A stretch of 64,000 bases of DNA from Streptomyces griseiscabiei (GCF_020010925.1 NZ_JAGJBZ010000002.1:2914001-2978000); one strand, 5' to 3'; counted from the stretch's first letter, positions 16,973-25,314 are shown. The notes: generated from the letters alone by a model not told the origin. Made by a program: numbers and translations.

Positions 16973-18976
16973 TCAGGCGCCGATCCGCGCGGCGATCAGC
17001 GGGGCGAGCCGGTCGGTGACGGCACGATGCCCCTGGTCGTTGGGGTGCACGGAGTCGGTGAGGTCACCGGAGCCCAGCCAGCCCGTGGTGTCGACGAAGG
17101 ACACCCGGGAGTCCCCGCCCGCCACCGCCTCCCGCACGGCGGCCTCGGTCTGGGGCACGAACCGCCCCCGGAACGTCTCCAGGGCGAAGATCCAGGCCCC
17201 CGGATGCGCGGCGCGGACCTTGCGCAGCAGACTGGAGTAGCCGGCCTGGAACTGCGCCGAACTCACCCCGTGCCCCACGTCGTTGGTGCCCAGATTGATC
17301 ACGACGGCGTTCGCCCGGTAGCGCGCGGGATCCCAGTCGGGCGTCGCCGCGTTCGGGTTGAGCTTGGTGTACTGCCGCTCCAGGCCCACACAGCCGTCCG
17401 CCGCCGCGACCAGACAGGCACCGCCCTGGGCGATCTGCGTGTGCTCGGTGCCGAGCCGCTCCCCGATCAGCCAGCCGTACGCGGTACGGGCGTTCTGCGA
17501 GCTGGTCGTGCCCACGGTGATCGAGTCGCCCACGAACTCGACCAGCCGGGTGGGCGCGGACGGCGCGAAGGTCGTCGCCCCGCTGTCCAGGACCAACCCC
17601 TGGAAGACGGCGTCACCGCGATAGGAGCCCGCCACCACCTGGTAGTTGACCTGCAGCGTGTGCCGGCCGGACGACAGCGCGGCCGGAGTCAGATTCACGG
17701 TCCCCTGCACGTCGTCGTAGAACCTCACGGGCCCGTCGTCGATCCGCGCCCAGAAGTCGATCGTGCCGCGCTGCCTCAGCTGGACGGTCCGTCCGGTGAA
17801 GCCGACGCGGTAGTAGGCACCGGCCCAGTACGGCGTGTACGCGGTGCTCGACGTGGTGGTGTCCCAGCGGCCGACGAACTTGATGTTCGGATCACCGGGC
17901 CGGCCCGGCGCCGCCGCCCGCGCCGAGGCGGACGCCGTGCCGTTCAGGGCGGCGCCGATCAGCGGGGCGAGCCGGTCCGCGAACTTGGTGTGGCCCGCCT
18001 CGTTCGGATGCCCGTTGCCGTCCTCGTAGTCGGCGCCGTCCGTCAGCCAGCCGCTCGTGTCGACGTGACGGACCCTGCCGTCCCCGGCGGCGTTGCGCGC
18101 GGCGACGGCCGCCCTCGTCTCGGCGACGTACCGCTTCTTGAGTGTCTGCACCGCGAAGAGCGTCGCGTCCGGGTACTTCGCGCGCACGTCCCGCAGGAAG
18201 GCGGTGTACGCCGCCTGGAACTCGGCGCCGGTCACCCCGTGCCCGATGTCGTTGGTGCCGAGGTTGACGACGACCGCGCTCGCCCGGTACCGGGAGAAGT
18301 CCCAGTCCGTGGCGCCCGTACTGGCCACCTTGAAGAACTGGCCGCTCAGCCCGGTGCAGCCGGACCGCGCGACGAGGCAGTACCCGGCGCGCGCGATCCG
18401 GGTGTGCCGCATGCCCAGCCGTTCGCCCGTCTTCCAGGCGTACGAGTCGAGCGCCAGCCGGTCGGTGAGGGCCCCGGCGGTGATGGAGTCGCCGACGAAC
18501 TCGATCAGCCCCGGCGCCGCGCCCGGAGCGACCGTACGGGCCCCGGCGTCCAGCACCAGCCCCTGGAACACCGTGTCCCCGGACCGGTAGGTGATCCGCA
18601 GGGTGTGCGTGCCCGGGGCGAGGGGCCTCGGGGTGAGGTTGACGGTGCCGCGCACGCCCGCGTGGAACACGTCGGGGCCGCCGTCGACGCTGACGTAGAA
18701 GTTGACCGCGTCGCGCGCCTTCGCCTTCACCGTGGTGCCGGTGAACGACGTCCGGATGTACGCGCCGGTCCAGTTGGCGACCGCCGTCGTGCCGGAACCC
18801 GTGTCCCAGCGGCCGACGTAGACGATGTTCGGATCGGAGACCGAACCGTCGCCCGGCGCGGCGTGGGCGCGGGTGACACCGGCCAGTGACAGCAGACAGA
18901 CGACGAGCGCCGTGGTGAGGACGGCCGCCAGGGCTCGTCCGCCGCGTCTGCCGGACCTGTGGGGGGAGGTCAGCAT
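16973..18976 (-). CDS. Secreted tandem SGNH/CE2-type esterase (two complete units)
   Basis: A 667-residue exported protein: signal peptide (about 1-40, ending THAHA/AHAAPG-like), then two homologous units of about 300 residues (about 48-340 and 365-665). Each unit has a jelly-roll region beginning DPNI(V/K)(Y/F)VGRWDT and an SGNH hydrolase region with EFVGDSIT (Ser), NLGTND and a C-terminal HPN (catalytic His; HPNEAGH, HPNDQGH). This order matches CE2 carbohydrate acetyl-esterases, which normally have a single unit. It likely deacetylates xylan or other plant polysaccharide outside the cell. AAGGA precedes the ATG. A 14-bp palindrome identical to the CebR operator lies 23 bp upstream, suggesting induction by cello-oligosaccharides. 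Confidence 0.88.
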   Translation of the reverse strand: MLTSPHRSGRRGGRALAAVLTTALVVCLLSLAGVTRAHAAPGDGSVSDPNIVYVGRWDTGSGTTAVANWTGAYIRTSFTGTTVKAKARDAVNFYVSVDGGPDVFHAGVRGTVNLTPRPLAPGTHTLRITYRSGDTVFQGLVLDAGARTVAPGAAPGLIEFVGDSITAGALTDRLALDSYAWKTGERLGMRHTRIARAGYCLVARSGCTGLSGQFFKVASTGATDWDFSRYRASAVVVNLGTNDIGHGVTGAEFQAAYTAFLRDVRAKYPDATLFAVQTLKKRYVAETRAAVAARNAAGDGRVRHVDTSGWLTDGADYEDGNGHPNEAGHTKFADRLAPLIGAALNGTASASARAAAPGRPGDPNIKFVGRWDTTTSSTAYTPYWAGAYYRVGFTGRTVQLRQRGTIDFWARIDDGPVRFYDDVQGTVNLTPAALSSGRHTLQVNYQVVAGSYRGDAVFQGLVLDSGATTFAPSAPTRLVEFVGDSITVGTTSSQNARTAYGWLIGERLGTEHTQIAQGGACLVAAADGCVGLERQYTKLNPNAATPDWDPARYRANAVVINLGTNDVGHGVSSAQFQAGYSSLLRKVRAAHPGAWIFALETFRGRFVPQTEAAVREAVAGGDSRVSFVDTTGWLGSGDLTDSVHPNDQGHRAVTDRLAPLIAARIGA

Positions 18977-18998
18977 GGGGATCCTTTCTCACCGGAGG

Positions 18999-19012
18999 TG
19001 GGAGCGCTCCCA
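18999..19012. promoter_or_regulatory. CebR-like operator
   Basis: The sequence TGGGAGCGCTCCCA is a perfect 14-bp palindrome, identical to the published binding site of CebR, the LacI-family repressor of cellulose and cello-oligosaccharide use in Streptomyces. It ends 23 bp upstream of the esterase start, on the promoter side. No CebR gene is in the window. Confidence 0.8.
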
Positions 19013-19095
19013 TGAGCAGCCCTCCCAAGGAACCAGCGAGCCGGATCGTGGTCAAGGGGGCGTACGGTGAAGGAAGTTGACGCCCGCTGTCGGTC

Positions 19096-20076
19096 CTATG
19101 CGCCGGAGACCGTCGCCAGCGCCTCGCCACCGTGGTGCTCCGCGATGCCCCGCATGAACTCCCGGTCGGGGAAGTCCCCGTCGAGCAGCCGGAGCGGGCC
19201 CGCCGTGAGCGACAGCCGCTGGGTGAGGGTGTACAGCGCGAGCCGGTCCTCGTCGAGGCCCTCCACCGCGAGCGGGCGGTGGTGGCCGTCGGGATGGCGC
19301 AGCCGCAGGAACACGTGCTCCCACTCGACGTCGAAGTACAGCAGTTCGTCGATGTCGATCAGCACCGGGTCGCCGTTCCCGTCCACCAGGACGTGGTCGA
19401 ACCCCAACTCGCCGTGCACGACCGAGAATTCGGCGCGCGGTCGCACCGCGGCGGCCAGCTCGCGCAGCCGTTCGTCGAGCCGGTCGCGGGCCTCGGCGAT
19501 CCGCCGGTCGCGCGCCGCCGCCTCGGCGAGACAGCGCAGGGCGAAGGTGAGCGCGGCACTCTCGCACGTCGCCGCCGCCGGGCTTCCTCCCGCGTCGACC
19601 ACGGCCACCTTGCCGAAACGCGGCGCCCGGTACGCCCGCATCGCCTCCAGGGCCTCCGCGAGCCGTGCCACCGTCGGCTCCGCCGCGCGCGGGTCTCGGT
19701 CGAACAGGTCCAGCAGGTTCTCGCCGGGGACGTCCTCCACGATCGCCAGGTCGGCCGGGTGGTGGGTGTGCCCGCGGTCGATCAGACGGATCTCGGGCAC
19801 CCGCAGCCCCAGCGCGTCCAGCCGCCGGTGGGCCGCCTCGAACAGATCGAGTCCGACGCCGGGCGAGAAGGGGTCCGTGAGATCGCCGTCGCCCTCGGTC
19901 GCCGGCCAGTAGTTCTCCGACTCGTCCCACAGATAGGCGATCGCCGTCGTGGTGTCGTCCATCGTCAGGCGGTACACGCCCTTGGTGGTGCCGCCGGTGA
20001 GCCGCTCGACGGCCGCCAGCCGGCGCCCGGCCCCCAGCGCGGCGCGCGCCGCCCCCGCCCACCTGTCTCGCGCCAC
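19096..20076 (-). CDS. Aminoglycoside-phosphotransferase-fold kinase-like protein
   Basis: A protein of the APH/choline-kinase superfamily, about 326 residues from the GTG at 20076. The N-lobe has LTGGTTKGVYRLTMDD with a nucleotide-loop look. The C-lobe has VVHGELGFDHVLVDGNG, the counterpart of the HGDLxxxN catalytic loop with Glu for Asp and His for Asn, followed by VLIDIDEL (metal-binding Asp). The catalytic Asp position being Glu is unusual for an active kinase, so activity is uncertain. The frame extends upstream to 20211, but the extra residues lack domain character; the start is a judgement from domain boundaries. It lies downstream of the helicase gene on the same strand. Confidence 0.7.
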   Translation of the reverse strand: MARDRWAGAARAALGAGRRLAAVERLTGGTTKGVYRLTMDDTTTAIAYLWDESENYWPATEGDGDLTDPFSPGVGLDLFEAAHRRLDALGLRVPEIRLIDRGHTHHPADLAIVEDVPGENLLDLFDRDPRAAEPTVARLAEALEAMRAYRAPRFGKVAVVDAGGSPAAATCESAALTFALRCLAEAAARDRRIAEARDRLDERLRELAAAVRPRAEFSVVHGELGFDHVLVDGNGDPVLIDIDELLYFDVEWEHVFLRLRHPDGHHRPLAVEGLDEDRLALYTLTQRLSLTAGPLRLLDGDFPDREFMRGIAEHHGGEALATVSGA

Positions 20077-20233
20077 GTTCCCGTTCCGGGGAGCCACGCC
20101 CACCACCGCCTTCGCACTCGGCAACCCGGGCACCTTACGCGAGGCGCTGTCGGGCGCCGAACGATTCACCCGCGCCGACGGTCCCGGCATCAACACCGCC
20201 GGCGCCAACACCCTTGCGCCAACACCCCTGGCG

Positions 20234-21607
20234 TCAACGGCCCTTGCGCACCCGGGCCGCCGCGCGGGCCTCCGCCGCCTTCCGGGCCTCGGCGGCCTTG
20301 CGGGACTCCTTCGCCGGACGGCCCGGACGGGTGCCGAGGCCGCGGAAGGGGGCGTTGCCGCCGCTCTGCCTCGTCTCCGCCGGTGGACGCTTCGCCCCGG
20401 TGATGGCGGTCAATTGGGCCTCGCCGGAGCGCACTTGGGTGACGGTCGGGCGGACCTTGGCCTCGGACATCATCCGGTTCACGTCGCGCCGCTGGCTGTG
20501 GGTGACCAGGGTGACCACCTTCCCGGACTCCCCGGCGCGTGCCGTGCGCCCGCCCCGGTGCAGATAGTCCTTGGCGTCGGCGGGCGGGTCGACGTTCACG
20601 ACGAGGTCGAGCGCGTCGATGTGGATGCCCCGCGCCGCGACGTTGGTGGCCACCAGCACGGTGATCGCCCCGTCCTTGAACTGGCCGAGCGTGTGCGCGC
20701 GCTGCGGCTGCGACTTGCCGCTGTGCAGCGCGCCCGCCCGTACACCGCTGGCCCGCAGATGACGGGTGAACTGGTCCACCGCGGCCTTGGTGTCCAGGAA
20801 CATCAGCACCCGGCCGTCGCGCGCGGCGATCTCGGTCGCGGTGGCGTACTTGTCGGCGCCGTGGATGTTCAGCACATGGTGTTCCATCGTGGTGACCACG
20901 CCCGCGACCCGGTCGACCGAGGCGTGCACCGGGTCGTGCAGGTAGTCGCGCACCAACTGGTCGACGTCCCGGTCGAGCGTGGCGGAGAACAGCAGCCGCT
21001 GCCCGTCGGGGCGGACCTGGTCCAGGATCTCCGAGACCTGCGGCAGGAAGCCCAGGTCGCACATCTGGTCCGCCTCGTCCAGCACCGTGATCCGTACCTG
21101 GTTCAGCAGGCAGTCCCGGCGCGACACCAGGTCGGCGAGCCGCCCCGGCGTCGCCACGAGCACCTCGACGCCGGTCCTCAGCACTGCCTGCTGCTTGTTG
21201 ATCGACAGCCCGCCGACCACCGTCCCCAGCCGCACCCCCAGCGTGCGCGCGTACGGGGTCAGCGCGTCGCTCACCTGCTGCGCCAGCTCCCGGGTCGGCA
21301 CCAGCACCAGCGCGAGGGGCCGCTTCGACTCCGCCCGCCGGCCCGCCGTACGGACGAGCAGCGCCAGCCCGAACGCCAGCGTCTTGCCCGAGCCGGTCCG
21401 CGCCCGGCCGAGGACGTCGCGTCCGGCGAGCGCGCTCGGCAGGGTCGCCGCCTGGATCGGGAACGGCTCCGTCACCCCGAGGTCGGTCATGGTCCGCAGC
21501 AGCTCGGGCGGCAGGCCGAGCGAGTCGAAGGACTCGGCCGGGGGCGCGTCGGTGGGCTGCGGCGGCCCGGCGGGGGCGGACTCGGAGGCGGACGGCTTCG
21601 CGTTCAA
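20234..21607 (-). CDS. DEAD-box ATP-dependent RNA helicase
   Basis: A 457-residue RNA helicase. The core motifs occur in order: Q-motif region (FDSLGLPPELLRTMTDLGV), Walker A ARTGSGKT (about 68), PTRELA, GG, TPGR, DEAD (about 174), SAT (about 207), and the second RecA lobe with VATNVAARGIHI and HRGGRTARAG (about 350). The C-terminal tail is basic and rich in Lys/Ala/Arg repeats (KAAEARKAAEARAAARVRKG), a likely RNA-binding extension. Such enzymes unwind structured RNA during cold shock, ribosome assembly and decay. A perfect 16-bp hairpin lies 34 nt upstream of the start. The RNA-repair genes sit directly upstream on the same strand, a suggestive but unproven link. Confidence 0.93.
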   Translation of the reverse strand: MNAKPSASESAPAGPPQPTDAPPAESFDSLGLPPELLRTMTDLGVTEPFPIQAATLPSALAGRDVLGRARTGSGKTLAFGLALLVRTAGRRAESKRPLALVLVPTRELAQQVSDALTPYARTLGVRLGTVVGGLSINKQQAVLRTGVEVLVATPGRLADLVSRRDCLLNQVRITVLDEADQMCDLGFLPQVSEILDQVRPDGQRLLFSATLDRDVDQLVRDYLHDPVHASVDRVAGVVTTMEHHVLNIHGADKYATATEIAARDGRVLMFLDTKAAVDQFTRHLRASGVRAGALHSGKSQPQRAHTLGQFKDGAITVLVATNVAARGIHIDALDLVVNVDPPADAKDYLHRGGRTARAGESGKVVTLVTHSQRRDVNRMMSEAKVRPTVTQVRSGEAQLTAITGAKRPPAETRQSGGNAPFRGLGTRPGRPAKESRKAAEARKAAEARAAARVRKGR

Positions 21608-21640
21608 TGGGGAACCTTTCCTGTGATGGCGCCCGGAACG

Positions 21641-21676
21641 CGCCGGGGCCCGTACCCCTCGGTACGGGCCCCGGCG
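21641..21676 (-). terminator. Perfect 16-bp hairpin between the polynucleotide kinase and helicase genes
   Basis: Arms CGCCGGGGCCCGTACC and GGTACGGGCCCCGGCG enclose a four-base loop. No T-run follows. It may terminate the upstream RNA-repair transcript. A TAAAAT -10-like box at 21700-21695 would instead place the hairpin in the helicase 5' leader, where such structures can autoregulate or stabilise the mRNA. Both readings remain open. Confidence 0.45.
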
Positions 21677-21758
21677 GTGTCGAAGCGTGCCCCCATTTTA
21701 CCAGCGGGCGCACGGGGGCGGACCGGCCCGCGCACTGCCCGCCCGATCGGCCCGGTGG

Positions 21759-22688
21759 TCAGAAGGCGCCGTAGTTGACCTGCCAGGTCGGCAGCCCCAT
21801 CCGCCGCCACACGGCGACGACCCGGTCCCGGTCGTCCAGCGAGACCCGCACCGCGAACCGGTGCCGGACATGCCGGTCGAACAGCTCCGCCTTCACCACG
21901 TCGTCGCGGCGCTGGTCCTTGGCGGCCCGCATCCACAGCTCGTCGTACGGCACCTCGTGCGCGCGCAGCCACGCCTCCGTCAGGCCGCGATGCTCCTCAC
22001 CGCGCCCGGAGAGCAGCACGATCACATCGCCGTCGGCGCTCCGGAAGGAGCGCAGCGCCCCGCGCACCGACTCGTTGAGCAGGTCCTCGTCGCAGCGCGT
22101 GAAGTCGTAGGCGCCCCGGTCGCCCCGGAGGGCGAGCGTGCCGTCGATGTCGCACATGACCGCCGACGGCAGCGCGGGGTCGGCGGTGTACGGCTCGACG
22201 GCGGGCTCGTCGTTCAGCCATTCCGCGGTCAGCCGCCAGCCGCCCCTGCGGGACTTGGCGTGCTTGTCGGCGAGGAGCCGGATGATCTCCTCACCGACCG
22301 GCCGCTCCCGCTCGGCGTCGCGCCTGAGGCACTCTTCCACCGGTACGTCGGTGAAGTCGTGCACCACGAACGTGGCCAGCCCCGCCACCGCCGCCTTCAG
22401 CCGCTTCGGGATGTGCGGCGTCATGTGCGTGTTGTCCACGACGACGTCGAAACCGCCCTCCACGGCCGCGCGCACCGCCGCGTCCTGGATCGCCAGCACG
22501 GTCTGCTCGTGCGCGTACGACCGGCGCTCGGCCCCCTCCGGCAGCGGGACGTCGAGCATCTGCCGCAGATCGTCGAGGTTGACGCGGCGCATCCGCCCCT
22601 CGGACTCCGCCTGCAGCCTGCGCGCCGCCGTCGTCTTCCCCGAGGCGGGCAGCCCCGACATGACGTGCACCACGGGCACGGTCGGCAC
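21759..22688 (-). CDS. Polynucleotide 5'-kinase / 3'-phosphatase (T4 Pnkp-like)
   Basis: A 309-residue two-domain RNA-repair enzyme. The N-terminal kinase has the P-loop GLPASGKTT at about residues 11-19 and VVVDNTHMTP. The C-terminal half (from about 175) is a HAD phosphatase with the DxDGT nucleophile motif (MCDIDGTLALRG), LLSGRGEEHR and a distal KAELFDRHV segment. Domain order and length match phage T4 polynucleotide kinase-phosphatase, which heals broken RNA ends by phosphorylating the 5' end and removing 3' or cyclic phosphates. The start is GTG at 22688 after GAGGAG at 8 nt. It begins two bases after the RNA-ligase stop, so heal and seal enzymes are made from one transcript. Confidence 0.88.
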   Translation of the reverse strand: MPTVPVVHVMSGLPASGKTTAARRLQAESEGRMRRVNLDDLRQMLDVPLPEGAERRSYAHEQTVLAIQDAAVRAAVEGGFDVVVDNTHMTPHIPKRLKAAVAGLATFVVHDFTDVPVEECLRRDAERERPVGEEIIRLLADKHAKSRRGGWRLTAEWLNDEPAVEPYTADPALPSAVMCDIDGTLALRGDRGAYDFTRCDEDLLNESVRGALRSFRSADGDVIVLLSGRGEEHRGLTEAWLRAHEVPYDELWMRAAKDQRRDDVVKAELFDRHVRHRFAVRVSLDDRDRVVAVWRRMGLPTWQVNYGAF

Positions 22689-22690
22689 GA

Positions 22691-23899
22691 TCAGTTCTCC
22701 TCGTCGTTCTTGAAGGGGTCGGACGCCTCCGGCCGGGTGGAACGGTACGTCACGAGCTCGGTCGGGCGGCCGTCCAGCCGCTGGAACATGGCGGGGCGCA
22801 CGGCGGCGTCCGGCAGCTCCCGCACCGCGCGGGCGAACGCGCCCCGGTCGCCGGTGAGATGCGCCAGCGACCGGAACGCCTCGTCGATCGCCCGCTCCCG
22901 GTCCGCCACCTGCTTCTCGATGCCCGCGACCACCCCGCGCACCCAGGCGTCGAACTCGTCCGGCACCTGCTCCAGCAGCGCGTCCAGGGGCCGGCCGCCG
23001 GACGCGGCGACGTCCTCGGCCGAGCAGTTCAGCGCCTGCGCGATCTGCTTGGCGGGCAGCCCCGCGAACCGCTGGACGCCGTGCCCGCGCCAGATGTCCC
23101 GCTCGGTCACCCCGGTCAGCACCCTGTGCAGCCGTACGTACTCGGCGAACTTGGCCTTCGCCCGCACGCCCGAGGCGAAGCGCAGCACGAAGCCCTCGGC
23201 GTCGGTGCCGGTGGCCGCGCTGCCGCCGGGCAGCCGGTTGCCCTCGGTCATCGCCAGCAGTTCGGCGAGCGGCACGGCGGGCCGGACGGTGACGACCGAG
23301 CCGATGCCCTGCCAGCCGGCCGCGGCCTCCGCGAGGGCGATCTCGGTGCCGTCCTTCGCGAACGCGGCCAGCAGCACCACGTCCCGCCGGTCGCCGTAGT
23401 CGACGACGATCCGGTTCTCCGGGTACAGGATCTCCGCCAGGTACGTCACCCCGGGCACCAGACCGGAGGTGTCCTTCCCGTCGAGCAGCCGCTGCGCCCA
23501 GGTCGCCTGCACACTGATGAACGACCCCTTGGACGCCACCCGCCACCGGCCCGCGTAGTGGAACACCACCGCGAGGCTGCCGTCGACCTTGTCGTACACC
23601 TCGAACGGCTCGTCCGGGAGCGCCGTCGCGTACGGCTGACCCGCCTCGTGCTCACCGACGTTGAAGAACTTCGGCAGCGGCAGCGCGACGATCTCCCCGG
23701 TGGCGTCGTCGGCCACGAGTCCCCGGCAGCGCGTGGTCACACGGTTCCAGACCCGCTCGTACTGGCAGGTCCTGGTGTACGTGTAGATGGACAGCGGCAG
23801 TTCCGGGTGCGACTTCCGCGTGACGTGCCCCGCTTCGAGCGCCGCGGCGAGTTCCTCCGGCGGCAGCAGGCCATGAAGAGTCAGGTGGGCCCGGCTCAT
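22691..23899 (-). CDS. RNA ligase, T4 RnlA-like nucleotidyltransferase
   Basis: A 402-residue ATP-dependent ligase. The adenylated lysine lies in motif I YDKVDGS at about residue 101. A TRCRG motif upstream resembles the RnlA N-terminal signature. Motif IV is EGFVLRF (about 235) and motif V KAKFAEYVRLH (about 248). A C-terminal helical domain of about 140 residues follows. The ATG at 23899 follows GGGGAGGA. It joins 3'-OH and 5'-phosphate RNA ends. Immediately downstream is a kinase-phosphatase that makes such ends, so the pair is a complete RNA heal-and-seal module, perhaps for tRNA or rRNA cut by ribotoxins. No toxin gene is adjacent. Confidence 0.85.
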   Translation of the reverse strand: MSRAHLTLHGLLPPEELAAALEAGHVTRKSHPELPLSIYTYTRTCQYERVWNRVTTRCRGLVADDATGEIVALPLPKFFNVGEHEAGQPYATALPDEPFEVYDKVDGSLAVVFHYAGRWRVASKGSFISVQATWAQRLLDGKDTSGLVPGVTYLAEILYPENRIVVDYGDRRDVVLLAAFAKDGTEIALAEAAAGWQGIGSVVTVRPAVPLAELLAMTEGNRLPGGSAATGTDAEGFVLRFASGVRAKAKFAEYVRLHRVLTGVTERDIWRGHGVQRFAGLPAKQIAQALNCSAEDVAASGGRPLDALLEQVPDEFDAWVRGVVAGIEKQVADRERAIDEAFRSLAHLTGDRGAFARAVRELPDAAVRPAMFQRLDGRPTELVTYRSTRPEASDPFKNDEEN

Positions 23900-24006
23900 G
23901 TGTTCCTCCCCTTGGTGGTCCCCGATTGTCACGTGGGGGAGGCGTTGTACGCACGCGGGTTTTCGGGGACCCCGCAGCTCAGTGGCCCAGGCGCCCTCCG
24001 ACGCCC

Positions 24007-24385
24007 TCATCCCCGCCCGTGCTCACGGACCAGCCGCTCCAGGTACTTGATCAGCCTGACGTCGTTGCGCACAAGGCGGTCCCGCTCGTCCTCCGGCAGC
24101 GAGGCCAAGGGGTCGACGACGACCTGTGCGCGGGGTACGTGGACCAGCGAGCCGCAGTGGATCCGGCAGCCCGTGCACCACGCGAGCCCGACGCAGCGCT
24201 CGTACGCGGCGGATTCGGGCGGGTGGAAGCGGTAGTGGTACGAGCGGACGGGCGTCCCGCAGTCACCACAGACCCGCCGGTCCCCGTCGGCGACCGTGTC
24301 CCAGGTCGCGACCCGGCGCCAGATCAGCCGTGCGTTCCGCTCTCTTCAAGTCCTCGGGTCCGTCATACCGGCCATAGTCCCCCAC
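24007..24385 (-). pseudogene. Small cysteine-rich zinc-ribbon-like gene with apparent frameshift
   Basis: From the stop at 24007 the frame is open back to an in-frame TGA at 24346-24348. It has strong GC at third positions and encodes VCGDCGTPV, a CVGLAWCTGC pair and RIHCG, a four- to five-cysteine zinc-ribbon-like arrangement, then RNDVRLIKYLERLVREHG. It has no ATG, GTG or TTG in a useful place. Upstream, the plausible N-terminus (PEDLKRAERT, from a GTG at 24385) is in another frame. Removing one base near 24330 joins the two into a protein of about 120 residues. Either the gene is broken, the sequence has an error, or a frameshift is programmed. The function of this family is not known to me. 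Confidence 0.6.
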
Positions 24386-24427
24386 AACAGGGGCCGAGCG
24401 GGAGGGACTTACGGGTACTGACACACT

Positions 24428-24456
24428 GTCGAGGACTGTCGGCGTCGAGGACTGTC
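24428..24456. repeat. 13-bp direct repeat upstream of the hydrolase-fold gene
   Basis: GTCGAGGACTGTC occurs at 24428-24440 and 24444-24456, separated by GGC; a further ACTGTC begins at 24425. It lies in the promoter region of the gene at 24511 and could bind a regulator that recognises direct repeats. Confidence 0.45.
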
Positions 24457-24510
24457 TCTCCCCTCCCCCCCCGAGTCGACGCGGTACCGGAACGGGAAGG
24501 AAGTACGGCG

Positions 24511-25296
24511 ATGACCCCGATCCATGTGACGGTGTGGGACGAGACCGGCGGTGGGGGAGCGCCCTCGGTCCTCGTGCACAACATCTTCACCTGGGGTGGC
24601 GACGAGCTGTACGGCTTCGCGGCCCAGCGGCCGTTGGCCGACCGCCACCGGCTGCTCCTGGTGGACCGACGGGGCTACGGCGACAGCCCCGACACCGAAC
24701 GCGGTGACTTCGACACCGACGCGGACGACCTGGTCGCGCTGCTGGAGGCCCAGGACGGCGGCGCGCACCTCGTCGGTCACGGCAACGGCGGACTGATCGC
24801 CATGCTGGCCGCCGGACGCCGCCCCGACCTCGTCCGCTCACTCACGCTGATCCAGCCCTCCGCCTTCGCGGCGGCGGCCGGGCACCCCGTGATCGAGACC
24901 ATGATGCGGCGGGTGCGGGAGGGCGCCGCCGTGCCGGAGTCGGTGACACCGGAGCAGTATCTGCGCGCCTCCACGGAGGGCATCGGCATGGCCATGCCCG
25001 ACCCCACCCCGAGGCGGCTGCGCGCCGTCGCCACCTCGATGCGCGAACGCCCCGTCTGGGAGGCGACGGCGCCCCTCGAACCCTTGCGCACCGCACCCTG
25101 GCCGACCCTGATCATCTGCGGGACCTGGGAGGACGCCCCCGAGCTGTACCGCACCTACGTCGGCGAGCCCCTGATCGCCTGCGCCGAGGCCCTGGCCGAC
25201 ACCCTCGCCGCCCGCCTCCTCCGCGTCCCCGGCCACTACCCCCACACCCAACAGCCCGCCACCGTCAACGCGGCCCTGCGCGCGCTGTGGTCCTGA
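24511..25296 (+). CDS. Alpha/beta-hydrolase-fold protein lacking the nucleophile serine
   Basis: A 261-residue alpha/beta-hydrolase-fold protein with the usual opening (PSVLVHNIFTWGGDEL), LLLVDRRGYGDS, a nucleophile-elbow segment LVGHGNGGLIAM and a C-terminal VPGHYPHTQQP where the His is in place of the catalytic His. In active members the elbow reads GxSxG; here the nucleophile position is Gly (G-H-G-N-G). The protein is therefore either non-hydrolytic, perhaps a binding or hormone-receptor-like role, or uses another residue. The ATG follows GGGAAGGAAG. A 13-bp direct repeat sits in its promoter region. It is convergent with the gene at 25315. Confidence 0.8.
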   Translation: MTPIHVTVWDETGGGGAPSVLVHNIFTWGGDELYGFAAQRPLADRHRLLLVDRRGYGDSPDTERGDFDTDADDLVALLEAQDGGAHLVGHGNGGLIAMLAAGRRPDLVRSLTLIQPSAFAAAAGHPVIETMMRRVREGAAVPESVTPEQYLRASTEGIGMAMPDPTPRRLRAVATSMRERPVWEATAPLEPLRTAPWPTLIICGTWEDAPELYRTYVGEPLIACAEALADTLAARLLRVPGHYPHTQQPATVNAALRALWS

Positions 25297-25314
25297 GCGC
25301 CGGGAAGGCCACGC

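Noticed and set aside
24346..24348. In-frame TGA as a selenocysteine codon
   Set aside because: No selenocysteine element was seen after it, and the residues around TGA in that frame are not coding-like. A frameshift explains the data better.
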